A stretch of 64,000 nt of DNA from DATFVJ01 sp035517695 (GCA_035517695.1 DATIYI010000041.1:62001-126000), one strand, 5' to 3'; shown: positions 26,119 through 35,573, numbered from the stretch's first letter. The notes: generated from the sequence alone by a model not told the origin. Numbers and translations: made by a program.

Positions 26119-27201
26119 TCATGAAACCAGTCGGCGGGGCAACGCGCCCACGGGCGGGCCGGGCTGCACGGCCGTGCCGACCATGCGGAGCCGGGGCCCG
26201 CGTGCGACGAGCACGTCCGCGACGGAACGACGGGGCATAACCCGCGTGTGGGTCGCGTAGCCGACCCGAAGAAGCAGCTGAGGAGACGCGCCGTCCGCGA
26301 TCTCGGCCTGGATCCTGCCGCGTGGCCCTGGCAGCTCGAGTGGCTGGGTGTGAAACGCGGCGCTGACGTCGGATGCGGCGGCATGGAGCAATAGCCGCTG
26401 CACTGCGCGGCCAGCGAGCAACCAGTCGAGCCGCCTGTCACCGCGAGTGGTCAGCAGTACGGCCGTGCCGAAGGAATGAGCCGGCAGCTGAAGTGCCGGG
26501 TCGGCCACGGGCGCCCGCCCGTCCTCGAATATGAAACCACGATCCGCAAAAGCCACGGCCTGAAGCTGGCGGCCGTGGACGGGTACGCCGTCACGCCTCC
26601 CGTCACGAGCCAGCGTCGCCCAGCGGGCGAGTTCGTCGGCGGCCGCGGGGTCGGCGCATTGCGCGTCCTCGGCGCCGCGGATCAGTTCGGCGAGCAGACG
26701 GCGCTGCTCACCGCTACCGATGACCGCCAGGCACGCGTGTTCCGCGTGGGCGGCGGCGGCAAGCTCGGCCATCAACATGGGCGGTAGCGGCCGGCCGGCG
26801 AAGGCCCCGCAGTGGGTGTGCCGCTGCGTTATGGCGTGGAACAGCAATTCCTCTTCCTGATCGGGCCGGCGGCAGCGTCCCCAGCGAACCTGGGCAAGCA
26901 AGGCAGGCTGGTGCGGATCTGGCAGCATCCGGACGTCGGCCGCGAAGCCAAGGTGCCGCATGGCAAGGTACAAATTGAACAGCGCGGCCCCGCAGCTGAT
27001 CACAAGCTCCCTGCCGCCGGGATCAGTGCGCGGCAGATTACGGGAGAAGTCCGCATACAGGCTGATGCCGTCGTTCCTGCTGACGAAATACCACGGCTGA
27101 GTGTTGTGCACCGACGGCGCCCTGATAGCCGCGCGGACGGCGAACCTGTGGCCGAGATCGCGACGACGGTCGGCAATCACGCTCCTTGATGACGTGCCCA
27201 T
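26119..27201 (-). CDS. Acg-like nitroreductase-fold protein
   Basis: A 360-residue double-lobed nitroreductase-family protein resembling the mycobacterial Acg/Rv3131 group of the DosR dormancy regulon. ATG at 27201, with GGGAGGG about 9 nt upstream. The N-terminal APSVHNTQPWYF motif is characteristic. Later GTAVLLTTRGDRRLDWLLAG and LPGPRGRIQAE complete the fold. In the Acg group a lid occupies the FMN active site and classical nitroreductase activity is absent; the role is probably flavin storage or stress survival. Convergent with the MFS gene; a universal stress protein lies 0.9 kb away. Confidence 0.85.
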   Translation of the reverse strand: MGTSSRSVIADRRRDLGHRFAVRAAIRAPSVHNTQPWYFVSRNDGISLYADFSRNLPRTDPGGRELVISCGAALFNLYLAMRHLGFAADVRMLPDPHQPALLAQVRWGRCRRPDQEEELLFHAITQRHTHCGAFAGRPLPPMLMAELAAAAHAEHACLAVIGSGEQRRLLAELIRGAEDAQCADPAAADELARWATLARDGRRDGVPVHGRQLQAVAFADRGFIFEDGRAPVADPALQLPAHSFGTAVLLTTRGDRRLDWLLAGRAVQRLLLHAAASDVSAAFHTQPLELPGPRGRIQAEIADGASPQLLLRVGYATHTRVMPRRSVADVLVARGPRLRMVGTAVQPGPPVGALPRRLVS

Positions 27202-27375
27202 TTTCACCGGCCCTCCCTGTGCGTCAGATAAACCACAGCACGGGTCCGCCGAGTCGAGCAGGGCCGAACGGCCCGGATGCGGACTCCGTTCGACCGGGAT
27301 CTGATCGGCTCTGGTGGCCGATCCCGCGCTCACGCGGGAGGCCCAGCGCCTCCGCCGCGAAGCCGGGTGCGCGTG

Positions 27376-27427
27376 CGCGGATCCGCACTTCCGGCGCGCT
27401 CAGGCGCGCCGGAAGTGCGGATCCGCG
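27376..27427. terminator. 24-bp perfect inverted repeat with 4-nt loop
   Basis: Arms 27376-27399 and 27404-27427 are exact reverse complements around tcag. It lies 34 nt beyond the stop of the small membrane protein gene (minus strand) and 174 nt upstream of the nitroreductase start, so it probably stops the former transcript. No U-tract. Unusually long and perfect for a terminator. Confidence 0.6.
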
Positions 27428-27461
27428 GTGACGTGGAGGTTGGTCTCCAGGTCAGGTCAGG

Positions 27462-27845
27462 TCAGGTCAGGATCTTGGCCTTGCCCGCCTGGAACTCGGC
27501 CTCGCTGATGACGCCACGGTCACGCAGGTCGGCGAGCTTGGCCAGTTCGTCGGCGCTGCCGGAACCCGCCGCATCTCTTACGTAGGCGCGGATTGCCTGG
27601 TCCTGCGCTTGGGCCTGACGGACCTGGCGTTCGTGCATACTGCCGCCCCGCACGATCAGGTACACGAGCACGCCGAGGAAGGGCAGCACGATGATGAAGA
27701 TGAGCCAAAGCGCCTTAGCCCATCCGCCGAGGTCGTGGCTGCGAAAGACGTCGAGGATTATCCAGATCAGCAGGAAGACCCAGAGAATCCAGAGGAAAAA
27801 CCACAGCATCGTCAAGAACGCGTCCAACAATGGATACGACGACAT
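27462..27845 (-). CDS. two-TM protein with PLDc_N-like and SHOCT domains
   Basis: A 127-residue membrane protein; ATG at 27845 with GGAGGG 7 nt upstream. The N-terminal half has two hydrophobic helices (FLTMLWFFLWILWVFLLIWI and ALWLIFIIVLPFLGVLVYLI) separated by RSHDLGGWAK, the layout of PLDc_N-type proteins. The C-terminal 35 residues (ADELAKLADLRDRGVISEAE, then FQAGKAKIL) are a SHOCT domain. Function unknown; often found in actinobacterial stress regions. A 5-bp caggt tandem repeat overlaps the stop. Confidence 0.82.
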   Translation of the reverse strand: MSSYPLLDAFLTMLWFFLWILWVFLLIWIILDVFRSHDLGGWAKALWLIFIIVLPFLGVLVYLIVRGGSMHERQVRQAQAQDQAIRAYVRDAAGSGSADELAKLADLRDRGVISEAEFQAGKAKILT

Positions 27846-28058
27846 TTGACTACCCTCCACGGGCCACGTACGTCCCTCGTGGGACAACCATTCCTGCCGC
27901 TCCAGTCTCACTGGATCGTCGCGGTCGCACGTCACCCTCATCGGGTGAGTGCAGCGGTGCGGCGGGTGCGCCCGCCACGATCCATGGCCCGACCTGCTGC
28001 TGTGGCGTGCGGCGCCCCGCCGTGCCGCCCGCATTCGCTACGGCATGGGCGCTGTGCG

Positions 28059-28505
28059 TCAGGGCACGGACACCAGCAGGAGGGGGACGCCAGCGGTGCG
28101 GACGACCGCGTCCGCGACGTGGCCGAGCCTGCCTGCAATGCCACCACCGTCACCGTGACGGCCGAGGGCCAGCAGGTCGAATCCGTGCTCCGTGGCATAG
28201 CGGCAGAGGGTGTCCGGAATATGCCGATTCTGATCGAATTGTAGGTTGATCCGGGCCCCGCACGTGACAGCAAGCTCGATATTCAGCCGTTCGAATGGAG
28301 CTTGCACCCGGTCCCTGGCGGCAATCTCGTTTACCGACCGTTCGTGCGCGGTCTCGGCATGCCAGACGGGCGGCAGCACAGCGAGTGCGACCACGTGCCC
28401 TTCGTCGTCGCCAACGATGGCTGCGGCCGCGCGCAGCGCGGCTGACGCGTCCCGTGACCCATCCCAGCCCACGAGTACGCGGCGAAACGGTTTGGCGGCG
28501 GACAT
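28059..28505 (-). CDS. universal stress protein (UspA family), single domain
   Basis: A 148-residue cytoplasmic USP. The ATG at 28505 is preceded by GAGGAAG. It begins FRRVLVGWDGSRDASAALRA, matching the family start, and ends LLALGRHGDGGGIAGRLGHVADAVV with a LLLVSVP strand. The ATP-binding G-2x-G-9x-G(S/T) motif is present only in a modified form (GRHGDGGGIAGRLGHVAD), so nucleotide binding is uncertain. It ends 74 nt after the hyfB-like stop but has its own ribosome site. Confidence 0.88.
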   Translation of the reverse strand: MSAAKPFRRVLVGWDGSRDASAALRAAAAIVGDDEGHVVALAVLPPVWHAETAHERSVNEIAARDRVQAPFERLNIELAVTCGARINLQFDQNRHIPDTLCRYATEHGFDLLALGRHGDGGGIAGRLGHVADAVVRTAGVPLLLVSVP

Positions 28506-28634
28506 CGGTCTTCCTCGTGTGAGCCGGGAATCCCGGGCCGTGACTTTGGACAGTGCCCTCAGTGTCTCCCAGCAAGCACGTGTTCCCAAGCCCAGCACTG
28601 CGCGAACCCCGCGCTGCCGGCCCCAGCGCCGGCG

Positions 28635-30941
28635 CTAGCCGAGCGCGGCCACCACGGCAATGACCGCGACCAGTGCGATCAGCATGTACGCGAGGTAGGC
28701 GTCAAGGCGGCCTGATTGGAGCCGTTTGACTGCCCGGACCACTACCAGCACAGGGCGGACCGCGGGCCGGTACACGATTTCCTCGACTAGCTCGACGACG
28801 TCGGAGGTGTAACGCAGCTGGGGAATGGCGGGCGCGCCTGGCTCACCGCCCGTGTCGGCGGGGATCTCGATCCTGCGCAGTTCGGCGCGGGTGAGCAGGA
28901 AGCCCGCGAGTACCCTTCGGGTGGGATTGCTGTAACCGAACGCGGTGTACTGGTCGGCGCCTTCAACCCCTGCGGTCGCCGAGCGCCACGCGGGCACCCG
29001 CCGGATCCGCAGCATCCGCGTTCCCGCCGCCAGCCAGCTGATCACCGCGACCGCGGCAAGGAGTGCTGGCATGACGATCCACAGCCACGACGGCGACAGG
29101 ATCGAGAACCCGCTGAAGACCGGGCCGACCACCCAGGGTGAGGTGAGCGCGCCGGTGGTCACCCCGGTCCGGACCAGCGGCGCGAGGCCCGCGCCAATAA
29201 CCCGGATCTCGAGCGGCGTCAGCGCGGCGAGCACCAGGCACGCCGCGGCGAGCGCCGCGATGGCGGCTTTGCCGAGCCAGCCGTCAGCTGGCGCCCCGCT
29301 GCCGCCCGGCCCGTCAGTCCCGGCACAACGTGAGCCGACGGTGGCGCCGGGTGAGGAGCCCGGCGAGGAGCCCAGCGGAGGGCCCAGCACGACAAGCCCG
29401 ACCAGCCTGACGAAAGTCACCCCGGCGAAACCGACGGTCAGCGCGACGGCGGCGCCGGCTATCGCGAGTACCAGCCGGAATCCGAGCCCGGGCACTCGGA
29501 ACTGCTGCATCAGCGATTCAAGCAGGAACCACTCGGACACGAACCCGGCGGTCAGCGGCAGCCCCGCCAGGGTCAGCGCACCGATGGCGAACCCGGTCCC
29601 GTTCCACGGGGCGCCCCTCGCCGCACCGCGCAGGGCGTCGAGGTCACCGGTCCCGGCGGCCGCCTCGATCTTGGCGCCGGTAATGAACAGCAGCGACTTG
29701 CCGACCGTATGCGCGGTCACTTGCAGGGTCGCGGCGAGCAGCCCGGCCGCGACGAGACGCGGATCCGCCGCGGTGGCCCCTATCAGCGCCACGCAGAAGC
29801 CCACCAGTATCAGCCCGGCGTTTTCCACGCTGGAATAGGCGATCACATGTGGCAGGCTGGCCTGCACCGCGGCGTGGGCGATGCCGAGGATCGCGGTGAA
29901 TCCGGCAAGCGCGAGGAGTATCCCGGTCAGCCACCCCGGCGGTGGCCCGAGCAGCGCGAAGGTTCGCCACAGGCCGTAGAAACCCGCGTTCACCGCTACG
30001 CCCGCCATGACCGCACGGGCCTGGCCCGGTGCGGCCGCATAGCCGCGGGGCAGCCATACCTGCACGGGGACCAGGCCCACCTTGACCGCGAAACCGAGCA
30101 CCAGCAGCGCGTACGCGGTGGTGCGCGCCGGGCCTGATGTGACGTGGGAGAAGCTGGCCAGGCTGAGCGAGCCCGAGCGGGCGGCGAGTAGCAGCAGGCC
30201 CGCCAGCAGCGAGACGCCGCTGATCTTGCCGAACACCAGCGTCACCAGCGCGCCCGCCGGCCGGCCGGGCCGTCCGCGGTCGAACCCGGCGAGCAGGTAG
30301 AACGCGATCGTCAGGGACTCCCAGGCGAACAGCAGCACGAAGGCGCTCAGGGCGGTGCAGACTACCGCGACCGAGACGAGCGTGAGGGCGCACCCCGCCG
30401 CCAGCCTGCCCTGCCTGACTGTGCACGTGTTGCGGCGCCGCGGATCGCGTGGGCTATCGCACATGTGATCCTGGGCGCTGCTGGATTGCCGTGCTCGGCC
30501 CGCCGCCACCAGCGACACGGGCACCGCCGCGCCGAACGCGATCAGCAGGAACAGCCCCGAGAGACGGTCCGCCGCCAGGCTGACGCGGCCGAGGCTTGCA
30601 AGGCCAAAGGCACCCGGGCCGGGTGAACTGCCAAGCACAAGTCGCACGGTGCGCCCGGCAACCGCGCCCGCGCCGGCCACCGCCAGGCACGCCGATCCCG
30701 CCGCGGCGAGGAGAGACGGGAGGGCCGGCACGATCATCCACGCCCATCGCCCACCGAGGGACAGTGGGGCGGTGGAGGGCCGGGAGGGGGTCGGGGGCTC
30801 GGAGGCGGTGGGGGGCTGGGAGGCGGTGGGGGGCTGGGAGGCGGTCGAGGACCGTGGGCCGATGGCGCCGCGGCCGGGTAGGACGCCGACGATGACGGCC
30901 AGGGCAAGCAACGCCAGCCCGGCAGCGAACGCCGCGCTCAC
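28635..30941 (-). CDS. HyfB/NuoL-like proton-pumping subunit of a hydrogenase-related complex
   Basis: A 768-residue antiporter-like (Mrp/NuoL/M/N) subunit, about 16 TM helices, expected to carry ions across the membrane when the peripheral arm changes state. The GTG at 30941 overlaps the preceding stop (GTGA). A NuoL-like core is visible: FAWESLTIAFYLLAG, GFAVKVGLVPVQVWLP (TM7/8 Lys region) and HTVGKSLLFITGAKIE. An insertion near residues 32-60 has repeated PPTAS units and is encoded by a 15-18-nt DNA repeat (30775-30850). Last gene of the six-gene operon. Confidence 0.88.
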   Translation of the reverse strand: MSAAFAAGLALLALAVIVGVLPGRGAIGPRSSTASQPPTASQPPTASEPPTPSRPSTAPLSLGGRWAWMIVPALPSLLAAAGSACLAVAGAGAVAGRTVRLVLGSSPGPGAFGLASLGRVSLAADRLSGLFLLIAFGAAVPVSLVAAGRARQSSSAQDHMCDSPRDPRRRNTCTVRQGRLAAGCALTLVSVAVVCTALSAFVLLFAWESLTIAFYLLAGFDRGRPGRPAGALVTLVFGKISGVSLLAGLLLLAARSGSLSLASFSHVTSGPARTTAYALLVLGFAVKVGLVPVQVWLPRGYAAAPGQARAVMAGVAVNAGFYGLWRTFALLGPPPGWLTGILLALAGFTAILGIAHAAVQASLPHVIAYSSVENAGLILVGFCVALIGATAADPRLVAAGLLAATLQVTAHTVGKSLLFITGAKIEAAAGTGDLDALRGAARGAPWNGTGFAIGALTLAGLPLTAGFVSEWFLLESLMQQFRVPGLGFRLVLAIAGAAVALTVGFAGVTFVRLVGLVVLGPPLGSSPGSSPGATVGSRCAGTDGPGGSGAPADGWLGKAAIAALAAACLVLAALTPLEIRVIGAGLAPLVRTGVTTGALTSPWVVGPVFSGFSILSPSWLWIVMPALLAAVAVISWLAAGTRMLRIRRVPAWRSATAGVEGADQYTAFGYSNPTRRVLAGFLLTRAELRRIEIPADTGGEPGAPAIPQLRYTSDVVELVEEIVYRPAVRPVLVVVRAVKRLQSGRLDAYLAYMLIALVAVIAVVAALG

Positions 30942-31819
30942 CGGGCCGGCTCCGAACCGTCGGCTCCGCCGACGCAAGCACTGGGGGAAGAGCCCACCGA
31001 AGGCCCGGTTGCCTTGCCGACAGCGAGCAGAATCGCGTGCAGCAGGCTGAACGGGCTTGGCGGCGACCCCGGCACCCACACGTCCACAGGAATCAGATCC
31101 CCGACACCGCCGTGCGTGACACCGCCATCGTGTGCGGCGCCATCCTGTACGGCCCGATCTTGTGCGGCGCCAGCCGGTGCGGCGAGCAGCCCGCCGCTGA
31201 TGGCATCGGAGCCGGCCGCGATGACAAGCTTCGGCTCGGGCATCGCCGCATAGGTACGGCGCAACGGCGCCGCCATGCCCCTCGCGCCCGCACCAGTGAC
31301 GAGTAGCACGTCCGCGTGCCGCGGGCTCGCGGTGAAGAAGATCCCAAGCCGGTGCACGTCATAGACCGGGTTCAGGAGGGCGAGCACCTCCCACTCGTCG
31401 GCCCCGTCCGACCCGGCGTCCACGTGCCTGATGTGCACAGACCGCCGAAAGGCGAGTGCGCGCTCGCGCAGGGCCGCACGTATCCGCGCGAGGTTCGCCG
31501 CGGTCTCGGGTACCTGCGGCACCACCAGCCCGCGGCGGCTCAGGGACACCGACGCGGGCCCCTCCGCCCAGCCGAACACGTCGGGCCGCTGCGTCACGCA
31601 CCGGCCGCACTGGATGCATGCGCCCTGATCAAGCCGTACCCCCTCGTCGGCCTGATGGCTGATCGCGCCGGTCGGGCACGGCCGAGCCAGGTCTGTTGCC
31701 GTGGCCGGCGACGGGTCCAGTACGCGGGCCGGGCCGCGCAGCCGTTCGGCATAAGCGTCGGGCCGATCCGGCCACCGGGTCGTGACCACACCCGCGCGTA
31801 GCCCGCGGAACACCCACAT
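30938..31819 (-). CDS. ferredoxin + NuoB-like small subunit lacking N2-cluster cysteines
   Basis: A 293-residue fusion. The N-terminal ferredoxin part keeps one cysteine set (C48 in RPCPTG and C68/C71/C74 in CIQCGRC), enough for one [4Fe-4S]; the second CxxCxxC/CP half is gone (CVTQRPD). The C-terminal part aligns by eye with NuoB/HycG, but its cluster ligands are replaced. The CxGC site reads DAGSDGADEWE (residues 134-144), the next reads AAGSDAISGG (201-210), and PGCPP reads VPGSPPSP (249-256). The proximal N2-type cluster therefore cannot form in the usual way. ATG at 31819; 4-nt overlap with hyfB-like. Confidence 0.85.
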   Translation of the reverse strand: MWVFRGLRAGVVTTRWPDRPDAYAERLRGPARVLDPSPATATDLARPCPTGAISHQADEGVRLDQGACIQCGRCVTQRPDVFGWAEGPASVSLSRRGLVVPQVPETAANLARIRAALRERALAFRRSVHIRHVDAGSDGADEWEVLALLNPVYDVHRLGIFFTASPRHADVLLVTGAGARGMAAPLRRTYAAMPEPKLVIAAGSDAISGGLLAAPAGAAQDRAVQDGAAHDGGVTHGGVGDLIPVDVWVPGSPPSPFSLLHAILLAVGKATGPSVGSSPSACVGGADGSEPAR

Positions 31820-31834
31820 GTACTCCGCTCCCTT

Positions 31835-31872
31835 CTACAGTGCCGCTCTACAGTGCCGCTCTACAGTGCCGC
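31835..31872. repeat. 13-bp tandem repeat, three copies
   Basis: ctacagtgccgct repeats three times (last copy lacks the final t) across the stop codon of the hycE-like gene and the start region of the small-subunit gene. It creates the only real spacing (41 nt) within the operon between these two genes. Confidence 0.9.
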
Positions 31873-33363
31873 GCCGGCGACCGACAGGCCGAAGCTCGCT
31901 TCGATGAAGGGGAAGTCGGTGAGGATGTCACCCGCGAAGACCTCGTGCATCAGGACGAGGTTGTGGAACGAGGCGGACCGTGGCCTGCAGCGCGTGATCC
32001 GTCCGTCGTTGACGCGCACGTCGTAGAGCACCTCACCCTGCGGAGCTTCCGCCCAGCCGACCGCCCGGCCGCTGGCCGGCTCGCAGGGCGCGGCGACGGC
32101 GCCGCCGCCTGCGTCAGCGAGTTCGTCCGCCGCCTGCCTGATCAGGTGGAAGGACTGGCCGGCCTCCTGCACCCTGACGTGCAGCCGGGCCAGCGCATCG
32201 CCGTCTGACAGCGGCTCGCCTGCCAGGATGCCGAGCGCGGGGTAGCCGTCGTAGGGCCGTGTGACCCGCACGTCGTCCACGTAGCCCGAGGCCTTGCCGA
32301 TCGGCCCGACCGCGCCGTGCTCGCGCGCACGCTCCGGCCGCAGCGGGCCGGTCCGCCGCAGCCGGTCGAGGAAGGACGCGGTACTCATCAGCGCCGCGGC
32401 ATCGGCTGCGACGTCCCGCTCGAGCGGGCCGATCTCCGCGAAGATCTCGGCCGGGCCGGCCAGCGGCAGCCCGCTGACCCCGCCGGCAACTACCACCCCA
32501 CGGCCATAACGGCTGCCGCAGAGGCGGCTGACAAGGCGGAGCACCCGCTCCTTGTGCCGACCGAACCTAGCGGTGGCGACCGCGAGTCCAGCCGCGTCCG
32601 CCAGCCGGGTGGCCACGTCCAGGTGGTTCGCGATCCGTTCGAGTTCCGCATGCAGGACGCGGACGAGCCTGGCGCGCCATGGCACCGCACAGCCGGCGAT
32701 CCGCTCGACCGCGTGGCAGTAGGCAAGCGCATGGGCGACCGAGGCGATCCCCTCGACCCGCTCCGCCAGCAGCGTGCCGTCGGCGGCGGCGAGCCCTTCG
32801 AAACGTTTCTCGATGCCACGATGCTTGTAAATGATCCGCATGTTCAGGTGCGGGATATCCTCACCGGGCGTTTCGACCAGGTATTCGATGGACTCGACCA
32901 CACCGGACCGCACCGGGCCGTGCGGGATGGTGAATACTCCCTTCCCCGTCAAGTGCCGGGGAAGGAGGTGCTCGTCAGGGTGTTCTCTAGTCCGGTTATC
33001 TTGTCCGGTCTGGTTATTTTGTTCGGTCTGGTTATCTTGCCTGATCTGGCGAGCGGGGAGCAGGACAAGCGGTTCGAGGCGAGGGTGACCCGCGGGCACC
33101 ACGCCGAACAGGTCGTGCAGTTCGCGTTCGTACCAGAATGCCGCGCCGATCACCGGGCTCACGGCGGGGTAGCTTTCCGCTCCTGAGGGAAGCAACGCGT
33201 CGATGGTCTCGACATCGCCGCCGCCTGCCAGGTGCGCAGAAATCAGCACGCCACTGGGCACCACGGTGCCGAACAGGCCGGCGAACCGCAGCCCCGTAGC
33301 GACCCGGGCAGCCAGCGTGCTGGCGAGCGATGCCGCGGCGATCACCGGTGCCGGCGCCGTCAT
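31861..33363 (-). CDS. HycE-like large subunit (NuoC/D fusion) without NiFe ligands
   Basis: A 500-residue protein of the group-4 hydrogenase large-subunit family. Residues about 1-105 form a NuoC-like domain (FWYERELHDLFGV), and 140-500 form the NuoD/HycE domain (IPHGPVRSGVVESIEY, NMRIIYKHRGIEKRFEG, LERIANHLD). The first NiFe motif (RxCGxC in HycE) reads ERVEGIASVAH at 201-211. The second (DPCxxC) is absent from the C-terminus, which ends DFPFIEASFGLSVAGAAL. No nickel site can exist. The linker (105-135) is low complexity (NQTEQNNQTGQDN), encoded by three imperfect 18-nt repeats around 32990-33055. ATGA overlap with the upstream gene. Confidence 0.9.
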   Translation of the reverse strand: MTAPAPVIAAASLASTLAARVATGLRFAGLFGTVVPSGVLISAHLAGGGDVETIDALLPSGAESYPAVSPVIGAAFWYERELHDLFGVVPAGHPRLEPLVLLPARQIRQDNQTEQNNQTGQDNRTREHPDEHLLPRHLTGKGVFTIPHGPVRSGVVESIEYLVETPGEDIPHLNMRIIYKHRGIEKRFEGLAAADGTLLAERVEGIASVAHALAYCHAVERIAGCAVPWRARLVRVLHAELERIANHLDVATRLADAAGLAVATARFGRHKERVLRLVSRLCGSRYGRGVVVAGGVSGLPLAGPAEIFAEIGPLERDVAADAAALMSTASFLDRLRRTGPLRPERAREHGAVGPIGKASGYVDDVRVTRPYDGYPALGILAGEPLSDGDALARLHVRVQEAGQSFHLIRQAADELADAGGGAVAAPCEPASGRAVGWAEAPQGEVLYDVRVNDGRITRCRPRSASFHNLVLMHEVFAGDILTDFPFIEASFGLSVAGAAL

Positions 33364-34877
33364 GCGAGGCCGCCAAGTTCCGCGGCCCCGCGGCTAAGCA
33401 GCGCCACCAGGTGGCCGGGCGGGTCGACGCCGAGCACGACCAGAGCGACGATCCCGGCCACCACGGGGATCACCATCCAGGTACTGGGCTCGCCGCGCGG
33501 GAGCGTTGCGGGCGCCCGGGTGAGCAGCATCCGGTTCGCTGCCGCGGACAAGCCGAGGAACGCTACGGTCACAAGGATCACGAGCACCGCCGCGGCCGCG
33601 TTGCGGGACGAGGCGAAGCCACCCGCAACGATCTCGAACTCGCTGCGGAAGATCCCGAAGGGCGGCATCGCGGCGAGCGCGAGCACGGCCATCAATAACA
33701 GCGGTCCGCTCCACGGGAGCAGGTCAAGGCCACCGCGGATGGCGGACACCTGTTTGCTGCCGTACTTGCGGACCAGCACACCCGCGCCCATGAAGGCGTT
33801 GCCTTTCGCGGCCGCGTGCGCGAGTACATGCAGGAGTACCCCAGCCAGCGCGACAGGGGCGCCGAAGCTAACCCCTATGGTCATGATGCCAATGTGCTCG
33901 ACGCTCGAGTATGCGAGCAGCCGTTTGAGGTCACCCTGATCGAGCAGGTAGAGCGCGGCGAGCAGCAGCGAGGAGACGCCGAAGACGAGCAGCACCGCCT
34001 GCGGGAACCGCGGGCCGAGCACGGCGGTGCCCACCTGGTAGTACCGCAGGATGGCATAGAAGCTCACCGCGAGCAGCGACCCGGAAAGCAGCGCCGACAC
34101 CGGCGTCGGGGCTTCCGAATGAGCATCAGGCAGCCAGGTGTGCACCGGAAACAGGCCCGCCTTGGTGCCATAACCGAGGACCGCGAGCACGAACGTGAGC
34201 CGTGTGGCGGTGTGCGGGACATGCGCGCCCGCGCGCAGCAGAGGCGTGATCGCCAGATCGTAGGACGGGCCGAGCACACGTGCGCCCGCCGCGTACGTGA
34301 AGACGGTGGCGAGCAGTGCGATGCCGAGGCCTGCCGAGGCAATCAGCACGTACTTCCAGGCGGCCTCCACCGCACCGTCGGTGTCCTCGATCGCCACCAG
34401 CAGGGCCGAGATCACCGTGGTCACCTCGATGGCGATCCACAGCAGCGCCAGGCTGCTCATCAGCGGCGCTGCGAGCATCGCCCAGGCGAACAGGTTCAGG
34501 CCGGCGTAGAAGCGGCGCGCGTAGCGGGTGAATTCCGGCGTGCGGGCGTCCTGCCGCAGGTAGCCGATCGAGTACGCGGCTACCGTCAGGTAGAGGAAGC
34601 CGGTGGCGAGCAGGAACACCACCGAGATGGCGTCGGCACGCACGTAATGCCCGACCGTCACGTCACGCTCTGCCGCCGCGGGCACGAGCGTGATCGCCGC
34701 CGCGAAGCTAAGGGCACCGGTGGCGGTGGTCAGCGCCTGGCAGGTGCCGATCGGCAACCTCAGCGCGACGAGTCCGATGATCAGTGGCGCGACGAGCAGG
34801 AACAGGATGGCCGTGGCTGCGGCCGTGCTCGCCGTGCTCGGCGTGCTCGCCGCGCTTGCCATGCCTCCCACGATCAC
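33360..34877 (-). CDS. HyfF/NuoN-like antiporter subunit
   Basis: A 505-residue Mrp-type membrane subunit with about 14 TM helices; the second ion-channel protein of the complex. Visible core: LLWIAIEVTTVISALLVA, GYGTKAGLFPVHTWLPDAHS (conserved Lys and the H of the discontinuous helix) and YSSVEHIGIMTIGVSFG. Start is a GTG at 34877, 3 nt after the hyfE stop; an ATG five codons later is also possible. The stop overlaps the HycE-like start (ATGA). Confidence 0.9.
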   Translation of the reverse strand: MIVGGMASAASTPSTASTAAATAILFLLVAPLIIGLVALRLPIGTCQALTTATGALSFAAAITLVPAAAERDVTVGHYVRADAISVVFLLATGFLYLTVAAYSIGYLRQDARTPEFTRYARRFYAGLNLFAWAMLAAPLMSSLALLWIAIEVTTVISALLVAIEDTDGAVEAAWKYVLIASAGLGIALLATVFTYAAGARVLGPSYDLAITPLLRAGAHVPHTATRLTFVLAVLGYGTKAGLFPVHTWLPDAHSEAPTPVSALLSGSLLAVSFYAILRYYQVGTAVLGPRFPQAVLLVFGVSSLLLAALYLLDQGDLKRLLAYSSVEHIGIMTIGVSFGAPVALAGVLLHVLAHAAAKGNAFMGAGVLVRKYGSKQVSAIRGGLDLLPWSGPLLLMAVLALAAMPPFGIFRSEFEIVAGGFASSRNAAAAVLVILVTVAFLGLSAAANRMLLTRAPATLPRGEPSTWMVIPVVAGIVALVVLGVDPPGHLVALLSRGAAELGGLA

Positions 34878-34880
34878 GGC

Positions 34881-35573
34881 TCACCCTCGCAGGCTGGTCA
34901 GCTCGGCAGTGGACAGGGACTCCGCGCGGCCGTGATGGAAGCGGATCAGCACCCCGAAGACGACGACCGCGACCAGCAGGTCGAACAGGAAGGCGACGGC
35001 GAGGATCAACGGCATCTGGGCCGCCACCACCAGGGCCGCCAGCGAGACCCCGTTCTCCAGCGAGAAGAACCCGACCGACTGCGAGACCACGTCACGGCGG
35101 ACGATCATCAGCACGAACGCAACGAGCACGACGGCGATCGCGACACCAAGCGCGGTCTTGGGCAGCGCTGGGCCCTGGATGCCGAGCCTGCCCACCGCGA
35201 AGAAGCCGAACGCCGCCACCGCGATGGCCAGCAGCACCGTGCTCGCCAGGCTCAGCGCGCCGCTGCCAGCGATCTCGTTCTGCGTGCCGCGCAGCACCCT
35301 GCGCAGCACAACGGGCACGGCGATGACCTTCAGCGCCGCGGAAAGCGCCGCGAGCAGGTAAAGCTCGGGCAGGTGCCGCGCCGCCGCCACGATGACGGTG
35401 AGCGCGCAGACCGCCGACGACTGCGCCGCGTAGAGCCGGACCTGATCGCGCAGCAGTGCCTGCCTGAACATGCCGAACTCGAGCAGCAGGACAATGACGG
35501 CGACCAGGTTCGCGCCGCCGGTGAACACGCTCGGCGCTCCGTCGGCCACGGCGCCCACCTGGGCGGCGTGCAT
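34881..35573 (-). CDS. HyfE/NuoK-related membrane subunit
   Basis: A 230-residue all-helical protein with about 7 TM segments, matching HyfE of hydrogenase 4 (mycobacterial HycP). Its C-terminal half carries NuoK-like pattern SVGFFSLENGVSLAALVVA, with the Glu in helix 'SLENG' that is essential in NuoK. It links the HycD-like subunit to the antiporter subunits. The start overlaps the HycD-like stop by 1 nt. Confidence 0.88.
   Translation of the reverse strand: MHAAQVGAVADGAPSVFTGGANLVAVIVLLLEFGMFRQALLRDQVRLYAAQSSAVCALTVIVAAARHLPELYLLAALSAALKVIAVPVVLRRVLRGTQNEIAGSGALSLASTVLLAIAVAAFGFFAVGRLGIQGPALPKTALGVAIAVVLVAFVLMIVRRDVVSQSVGFFSLENGVSLAALVVAAQMPLILAVAFLFDLLVAVVVFGVLIRFHHGRAESLSTAELTSLRG

Noticed and set aside
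24851..26122. Minus-strand open frame (about 420 codons) opposite the MFS gene
   Set aside because: Highly charged, no motif; the MFS protein is unambiguous on the plus strand.
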